Source: JANQRV01 sp964533785
GTDB taxonomy: Bacteria; Bacteroidota; Bacteroidia; Chitinophagales; Saprospiraceae
Length of the DNA stretch: 9,113 nt
Assembly (NCBI GenBank): GCA_964533785.1
Contig: CAZHNG010000275.1
Location: 1-9,113 of the forward strand
Reading direction: 5' to 3'
In this document: piece by piece, positions 4,829 through 9,113 of the stretch
How the letters are laid out: each line of letters starts with the position of its first letter
Position numbering within the stretch: position 1 is the first letter of the stretch
The notes under the pieces: model-generated
Told to the model about the DNA's origin: nothing
Seen by the model: the letters and a program-made list of their open reading frames with translations, nothing else
The model's database searches: none
Program-made: the position numbers and the translations under genes

Positions 4829-6790
4829 GTGTCTGATAAAATCCCCTCGCCACTAAGGCGACAGAAAAGAAACGGAGACAACGATGATGGGAACGGCAAC
4901 GGTAATGGAAGGCCCCAGTTGCCAAGTGGTGGAATGAATTGGATCTGGGTTTTCATCTTTGTCTTTGTAATCGGACAAGTATTATTCTCTTTTTTCAGGA
5001 CTTCAGCAGTAGAGATCGGCTGGTCTGATTTTAAGAGAGAAATGCTTGTTAAAAACGATGTAGCCAGGATCAATGTCATCAATAAGGAAAAAGCGGAAGT
5101 TTACATAAAAAAAGAAGAACTTGGCAAAGGCTACTATGCAGAAATAGACTCTACCAAAGCAGGTCCTCACTATACTTTTAATATCGGATCGCTCGAAAAC
5201 TTCGAACAAACGATCGAAGAAGCTCAGGCTAATCTTTCTTCTGAAGAAAAAATTGACATTCAATACGTTCAACGAACCGATTGGTTAGGCAATTTACTGT
5301 CCTGGGTAATTCCCTTCGCTATTATTATTGCCATTTGGCTTTTTATATTGAACCGGATTCGACCCCAGGGTATGGGCGGCGGAAGGGGTGGTGTTTTTGA
5401 TTTCGGAAAAGCCACATCAGCCTTAAAGAAAGAAAGAACTAATGTTACTTTTGACGATGTAGCCGGGCTAGAGGAAGTAAAAGTTGAAGTCAGGGAGATC
5501 GTAGATTTCCTGAAGAATGCCGAGAAATACACTAAACTAGGGGCAAAGATCCCCAAAGGTATCATCCTGATCGGCCCTCCCGGAACGGGTAAAACTTTAC
5601 TGGCAAAAGCAGTTGCCGGTGAAGCAGAAGTACCTTTTTATTCAATGTCTGGTTCTGAGTTTGTAGAAATGTTCGTCGGGGTCGGGGCCAGCCGGGTGAG
5701 AGATCTGTTTAAAAAAGCTAAACAAAGCGCACCCAGTATTATTTTTATTGACGAAATTGACGCCATAGGTCGTAGCCGTGGCCGTGCGATGAGTTTCCAG
5801 TCCAATGACGAACGGGAGAACACTTTAAATCAATTATTGACAGAAATGGATGGCTTTGGTGCGAATACGGGTGTAATTGTACTTGCAGCTACCAACCGGG
5901 GTGAAGTTTTGGATCGTGCGTTATTGCGGCCTGGTCGTTTCGATCGTCAGATATATATTGAATTACCTACCAAGACCGAGCGTCGTGCTATTTTCGATGT
6001 GCACGCCGAACCTATTACAATGGCTGCTGACGTAGACCTGGATGTATTGGCTGCACAAACTCCTGGATTTTCGGGTGCAGATATTGCCAATATATGTAAT
6101 GAAGCTGCCTTGATCGCTGCTCGTCGCGAAAAAGAGGCCGTTTTCATGAAAGATTTTTTCGATGCCGTTGACCGCGTGGTTGCCGGATTGGAACGCAAAA
6201 GCAAGATCATTTCCGAAAAGGAAAAGAAAACCATCGCTTACCACGAAGCGGGACACGCAACGGTGAGCTGGTATCTACCCTACGCTGATACCTTACTGAA
6301 AGTTTCTATTGTTCCTCGTGGCCGTTCCCTCGGAGCGGCATGGTACCTTCCGCAGGAAAGTCAGCTCTTCACCAAATCACAATTACTGGACAGGATCTGT
6401 GCGGCACTTGGCGGACGAGCAGCGGAAGAAGTCGTCTTTGGCGAAATATCATCGGGTGCGCTAGACGATCTCGAAAAGATCACTAAGCAAGCTTACATGA
6501 TGGTAGCTTATTATGGACTAGATGATGAGATTGGTAACCGAAGTTTTTATGACAGTACCGGCAGATACGAACAGTCATTCCAAAAACCTTACAGTGATGC
6601 AACTGCTGAGGAAATCGACAAAAGGGTTAAAATTTTAATCGATGATGCTTACGATAAAACCAAAGCCATCCTGATCGAACACCGGGAAGAATTAGACATG
6701 CTCNNNNNNNNNNCGATCTTTAAAAATGATTTAATAAACATCTTTAAGTCCGATCCTAAGAACTTAGGAAATATCGAGGATAATAAATAA
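4829..6790 (+). CDS. ftsH: ATP-dependent membrane zinc metalloprotease FtsH (contains a 10-N gap)
   Basis: An inner-membrane AAA+ protease that extracts and degrades misassembled membrane proteins and some cytoplasmic regulators as a hexamer. A basic, Asn/Gly-rich N-terminus (1-35) is followed by TM1 (about 37-55), a periplasmic domain (about 56-152) and TM2 (about 156-174). The AAA domain has Walker A GPPGTGKT (249-256), Walker B IIFIDE (304-309) and the second region of homology with Arg367 and Arg370. The protease domain has HEAGH (472-476), and Asp547 in ALDDLEK is the likely third zinc ligand. The start is GTG: TAA lies in frame immediately upstream, and there is no SD. Ns at 6704-6713 fall in the C-terminal helix (apparent residues 626-629). 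The frame stays open through them, but the true sequence there is probably longer. The short C-terminus ends IFKSDPKNLGNIEDNK. Confidence 0.95.
   Translation: MSDKIPSPLRRQKRNGDNDDGNGNGNGRPQLPSGGMNWIWVFIFVFVIGQVLFSFFRTSAVEIGWSDFKREMLVKNDVARINVINKEKAEVYIKKEELGKGYYAEIDSTKAGPHYTFNIGSLENFEQTIEEAQANLSSEEKIDIQYVQRTDWLGNLLSWVIPFAIIIAIWLFILNRIRPQGMGGGRGGVFDFGKATSALKKERTNVTFDDVAGLEEVKVEVREIVDFLKNAEKYTKLGAKIPKGIILIGPPGTGKTLLAKAVAGEAEVPFYSMSGSEFVEMFVGVGASRVRDLFKKAKQSAPSIIFIDEIDAIGRSRGRAMSFQSNDERENTLNQLLTEMDGFGANTGVIVLAATNRGEVLDRALLRPGRFDRQIYIELPTKTERRAIFDVHAEPITMAADVDLDVLAAQTPGFSGADIANICNEAALIAARREKEAVFMKDFFDAVDRVVAGLERKSKIISEKEKKTIAYHEAGHATVSWYLPYADTLLKVSIVPRGRSLGAAWYLPQESQLFTKSQLLDRICAALGGRAAEEVVFGEISSGALDDLEKITKQAYMMVAYYGLDDEIGNRSFYDSTGRYEQSFQKPYSDATAEEIDKRVKILIDDAYDKTKAILIEHREELDMLXXXXIFKNDLINIFKSDPKNLGNIEDNK
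6704..6713. other. Assembly gap (10 Ns) within ftsH
   Basis: Exactly ten Ns follow the codons for ELDML and precede those for IFKND. Ten is a common placeholder length for a scaffold join. Related FtsH proteins, as I recall them, have about nine residues between these two points, while the gap allows four. I infer that roughly 15 bases more than shown are missing. Confidence 0.95.
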
Positions 6791-6852
6791 CTCAAATTGC
6801 AGATATAATGTAGCCTGTAAAAAAGCTGTTAATTTAAGTCGCCAACCCAAAG

Positions 6853-6970
6853 TTAGCAGCTGCACCAACAGGTAACACCATCACAATTTACTCCTTTGTG
6901 TCTTAAATCCATGCCCTGTTCCAATAAATGAGTAGCAAAACTATGCTTTAAAGCATGACCCGTTCCGATC
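6853..6970 (-). pseudogene. Remnant of a tyrosine recombinase/integrase
   Basis: On the minus strand, 6969 to 6901 encodes 23 residues reading IGTGHALKHSFATH, then LLEQGMDLR. This is the box II core of XerC/D-like tyrosine recombinases (HxLRHSFATHLLE.G.DLR). The normal Arg of HxLRH is Lys. Directly after DLR the expected YIQELLGH continuation and the active-site Tyr are lost. Unrelated residues follow, then a TAA at 6853-6855. Upstream, the frame stays open to the neighbouring gene's stop but shows no recognisable integrase sequence, and there is no start. The scrap sits between the convergent 3' ends of ftsH and the phosphoesterase gene. It is what remains of an integrase gene whose other parts were deleted. 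Confidence 0.7.
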
Positions 6971-7013
6971 TTTAATGGATGCCAAATTATCAAACCAACC
7001 CTGTCTACCTTGT

Positions 7014-7520
7014 TCAACTCACCGCTCCCCGTTTTCCCAACTCAATCACCTCCACATCAAATAACTTCCCCTCTTCCACTTTAAAACGAACGATCGTTTT
7101 GACTTTGTGAAAGCCGTGATTGCCGCAAGCCCCCGGATTGATATGAATAAGATGGTGCTTTTTGTCCGGCATGATCTTCAAGATATGGGAGTGGCCGCAA
7201 ATAAATAAACCCGGCGGGTTTTCCGCCAGGATCTTGCGTATCCGTTGGTTGTAGCGCCCGGGATAACCGCCAATGTGCGTCATCCAAACATCCAGGCCCT
7301 CACAATCGAATCGCAGATCCAGGGGAAATGCACTTCGGATCTTACTATCGTCGATATTCCCGTAAACCGCTTTTAAAGGCTTGAAGGCTTCCAGTTCCTC
7401 TACCAACTCCATACTCCCGATATCACCGGCATGCCAGATCTCGTCGCAATCCTGAAAATACGCCAATACCCGTTCCTCTAAATACCCGTGCGTATCCGAC
7501 ATTAAACCAATATACTTCAT
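7014..7520 (-). CDS. YfcE/MJ0936-type metallophosphoesterase
   Basis: A 168-residue calcineurin-like phosphoesterase of the small YfcE/MJ0936 group, which hydrolyses phosphodiesters such as artificial or cyclic substrates; the natural substrate is unknown. All two-metal ligands are visible: SDTHG (Asp9, His11), HAGDIG (Asp33), YGNID (Asn55), MTHIGG (His82) and CGHSH (His110, His112). The NPGACG block near the C-terminus is also typical. I chose the ATG at 7518-7520 because MKYIGLMSDTHG places the first motif at the usual distance. A TTG four codons upstream (7532) is possible but less likely. It is co-oriented with the M20 gene but separated from it by a large inverted repeat and a candidate promoter of its own. 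Confidence 0.92.
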   Translation of the reverse strand: MKYIGLMSDTHGYLEERVLAYFQDCDEIWHAGDIGSMELVEELEAFKPLKAVYGNIDDSKIRSAFPLDLRFDCEGLDVWMTHIGGYPGRYNQRIRKILAENPPGLFICGHSHILKIMPDKKHHLIHINPGACGNHGFHKVKTIVRFKVEEGKLFDVEVIELGKRGAVS

Positions 7521-7541
7521 CGTCGTTAGCAATAGTTATCA

Positions 7542-7636
7542 GGTAAAAAATTGAAATTGAGGATCAACAAGCATAAACTTCTAAAGCCAAGCTTACAAAG
7601 CTAAAAAGAATCACCCCTCAATTTCAATTTTTAATC
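7542..7636. repeat. 95-nt inverted repeat between the M20 and phosphoesterase genes
   Basis: A perfect 17-bp inverted repeat: AAAAATTGAAATTGAGG (7546-7562) against CCTCAATTTCAATTTTT (7616-7632). One mismatch and three weak pairs extend it to 7542 and 7636. The 53-base loop holds a smaller hairpin, AGCTT-ACA-AAGCT (7590-7602). On the minus strand the distal arm ends in six Ts, so it could act as an AT-rich terminator for the M20 gene. The loop also holds a good promoter box, which suggests a small repeat element instead. Confidence 0.7.
7596..7627 (-). promoter_or_regulatory. Candidate promoter of the phosphoesterase gene
   Basis: On the minus strand TAGCTTTG (7596-7603) fits TAnnTTTG. TTG at 7625-7627 lies 21 bases upstream; another TTG at 7619-7621 is too close at 15 bases. 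The box is inside the loop of the inverted repeat, and the leader to the ATG at 7520 would be about 70 nt and include one arm of the repeat. Confidence 0.4.
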
Positions 7637-7638
7637 AA

Positions 7639-8943
7639 TCACTTTTCTGTACTCATATAATCGAGGGTCAAATTACAAAGTACCCGTACCCCTAACTTCA
7701 TACCATTATCGTCGATCAAAAAATCGGGGGTATGGTGGGGTGCTGCCTCCATGGGATCCGTGCCTTTCGGCATGCCCCCCAGGAAGAGGAATAATCCCGG
7801 GACTTCCTCGGCAAAGAAAGAAAAATCCTCCGCGCCCGTTATGGGTCTGGCCAGGATAACATTTTCCTCACCGGCCGTCCGCAAAATAGTCGGCAGCATT
7901 CTGGCGGTTAGCTGAGGATTATTGTAGGTTACCGGCACGCCTTCTTCTATGGTTACTTCAGCAGAACCACCGGCGCTTGCTGCGATCATCGTAGCCGTGC
8001 GTTCAATTCGCTCAAAAATTTCCTTTTTCATTTCTTCATCCAGCGTACGGATGGTACCGATCATTTCGGCTTCTTCCGGGATGATGTTGTTGCGTACTCC
8101 CGCTTGGAATTTACCGATACTGATGACGGCCGCCTCTTTCGTTAATTCGGTTTGCCGGCTGATAATATGCTGCAATCCATTGATGATCTGTGCGGAAATA
8201 GCGATTGGGTCGACTCCCGCCCAGGGCTGTGAACCATGTGCCTGCTTTCCTTTGACCTTGATGATAAAACGATTCGCTGCAGCTAAAGTACCGCGCGGAC
8301 GGTACCGTATTTTACCGACTTCCGTCTTGGAGTTGATGTGCAAGCCCATGAATACATCAATACCGTATTTTTCAATAATCCCTTCTTTGACCATCAATTT
8401 GGCACCGCCTTCCTCACCGGGAGGAGCACCTTCTTCGGCCGGCTGGAAAACAAAGACCACTTTGCCTTTTAACTGATCTTTCATTTCGGTAAGGACCTGA
8501 GCGGCTCCCATGAGCATCGCCACGTGGGTATCGTGCCCACACGCATGCATCACGCCGACTTCCTGGCCTAAATACTCCGACTTCACCTTCGAGGCATAAG
8601 GAACATCCACCCGTTCCGTGACCGGCAAAGCATCCATATCGGCCCGCAAAGCAACCGTAGGCCCCGGTTTCCCCGTCTCGAGTACCCCTACCACTCCGGT
8701 ATGCGCAATGCCCGTCTCTACTTTTAATCCCAGTTCTTTTAAATGTGCCGCTACCTTTTGCGCCGTTTTAAACTCCCGATTACTCAATTCGGGGTTTTGG
8801 TGAATATCATGACGCCAGGCAATGACCTGGCTCTCGATGGCATCAGCTTTTTGATCGACCATCGTGTACAAACCTCCTTGTCCGTTCAGCGCTATCGCCA
8901 TACCACAAAACAGAACCAATAAATAAGTGTGCGTTTTTTTCAT
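7639..8943 (-). CDS. Exported M20D family amidohydrolase/peptidase
   Basis: A 434-residue zinc amidohydrolase of the M20D group (hippurate hydrolase, IAA-amino-acid hydrolase and N-acyl-amino-acid amidohydrolases). It cleaves the amide bond of N-acylated amino acids; the exact substrate cannot be read from sequence. Residues 1-22 are a signal peptide (MKKTHTY, then a hydrophobic run ending ALNGQ), so the enzyme is probably periplasmic; many relatives are cytoplasmic. Metal-binding residues are Cys135 and His137 (MHACGHDTH), Glu170/Glu171 (QPAEEG), His202 (GLH) and His403/His404 (HHTPDF). The substrate-side ADMDALP (101-107) and RNNIIPEEAEMIGTIRTL (284-301) are present, and about 220-335 is the dimerisation domain with QAHGSQPW. 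The ATG at 8943 is supported by the signal peptide. No clear promoter box was found upstream, where a repeat island lies. Confidence 0.93.
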   Translation of the reverse strand: MKKTHTYLLVLFCGMAIALNGQGGLYTMVDQKADAIESQVIAWRHDIHQNPELSNREFKTAQKVAAHLKELGLKVETGIAHTGVVGVLETGKPGPTVALRADMDALPVTERVDVPYASKVKSEYLGQEVGVMHACGHDTHVAMLMGAAQVLTEMKDQLKGKVVFVFQPAEEGAPPGEEGGAKLMVKEGIIEKYGIDVFMGLHINSKTEVGKIRYRPRGTLAAANRFIIKVKGKQAHGSQPWAGVDPIAISAQIINGLQHIISRQTELTKEAAVISIGKFQAGVRNNIIPEEAEMIGTIRTLDEEMKKEIFERIERTATMIAASAGGSAEVTIEEGVPVTYNNPQLTARMLPTILRTAGEENVILARPITGAEDFSFFAEEVPGLFLFLGGMPKGTDPMEAAPHHTPDFLIDDNGMKLGVRVLCNLTLDYMSTEK

Positions 8944-8975
8944 AAACAGATATTAAATACTTGGTAATCTAAATT

Positions 8976-9113
8976 TCTCCATGACCTCCATGGTTAACCA
9001 AAATTTTGAAAGGCGAAGCCTTGAAAAATCCCTCCAAACCTCCAATACCTCCCTCCCGCAAGAAAACTCAAAAAAACAAACCTCCATGCCCTCCATGTCC
9101 TCCATGGTTAACC
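8976..9113. repeat. CCTCCATGN nonamer repeat island
   Basis: Two blocks of 9-base units end in the same TTAACC: units at 8976-8984 and 8985-8993 with TTAACC (8994-8999), and three perfect units at 9081-9107 (CCTCCATG plus C, T or G) with TTAACC (9108-9113). Between them, 9031-9057 carries eroded units (CCTCCAAA, CCTCCAATA, CCTCCCTCCC). CCATGG and GGTTAACC are both palindromes at each block's end. The island occupies the upstream region of the M20 gene and runs off the window. Confidence 0.85.
9004..9027. repeat. Small hairpin within the nonamer island
   Basis: AAGGC (9010-9014) pairs with GCCTT (9018-9022) around a GAA loop. TTTT (9004-9007) can extend the stem with the A-run at 9024-9027 across small bulges. 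It lies between the two nonamer blocks and could be part of the same repeat unit. Confidence 0.45.

Noticed and set aside
4829..4831. Non-GTG start for ftsH
   Set aside because: A TAA stop sits in frame directly before the GTG, and the residues after it are a normal FtsH N-terminus, so no upstream start is possible.
6838..6880. attC-like integron site next to the recombinase scrap
   Set aside because: GTTAGCA and GCCAAC resemble core-site halves, but neither fits GTTRRRY or RYYYAAC and no paired L boxes were found.
7521..7532. TTG start for the phosphoesterase four codons upstream
   Set aside because: The ATG at 7520 gives the standard short N-terminus before SDTHG, and no SD supports the TTG.
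7949..8476. Open frame of 175 codons on the plus strand
   Set aside because: It lies wholly antisense to the M20 amidohydrolase gene, whose protein matches its family throughout. The antisense product has no recognisable domain.

Overview
The window looks like part of a Bacteroidota chromosome, possibly from the Saprospiria/Lewinella-like side of the phylum; that finer placement is only a guess. The phylum call rests on three things. Most genes lack a Shine-Dalgarno sequence. Upstream regions carry the Bacteroidota promoter signature (TTG, a spacer of 17 to 21 bases, then TAnnTTTG). The gene set fits too: a DUF1573 lipoprotein, a Bacteroidota-type DUF62 protein, and FtsH with an Asn/Gly-rich N-terminus. 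A run of exactly 10 Ns inside ftsH marks this as a draft scaffold.

Layout from left to right. Positions 1-52 are a CTAGCGT heptamer tandem repeat entering from outside the window. A terminator follows, then a minus-strand DUF1573 lipoprotein gene (125-661). A divergent promoter region with a 59-nt hairpin separates it from umuC (909-2189, plus), an error-prone Y-family polymerase with no umuD in view. The convergent gap between umuC and phoH holds a 163-bp foldback, MITE-like element. phoH (2479-3462, minus) starts at a TTG behind a perfect AGGAGG. Divergent from it are a DUF62 protein (3658-4446) and an ABM-fold protein (4458-4754), probably one transcript. ftsH (4829-6790) follows with its own promoter. 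Then come a degenerate scrap of a tyrosine recombinase (about 6853-6970, minus), a YfcE-type phosphoesterase (7014-7520, minus) and an exported M20D amidohydrolase (7639-8943, minus). The right edge is an island of CCTCCATGN repeats.

The genes are mostly housekeeping and stress functions: translesion synthesis, PhoH, FtsH membrane proteolysis, a phosphoesterase and a peptidase/amidohydrolase. They do not form one pathway, and I see no convincing defence, secretion or biosynthetic system. The less ordinary content lies between the genes: two unrelated tandem-repeat islands, three long inverted repeats, and an integrase remnant. The main protein-level oddity is the DUF62 protein, which appears to lack all three residues of the family's catalytic triad.
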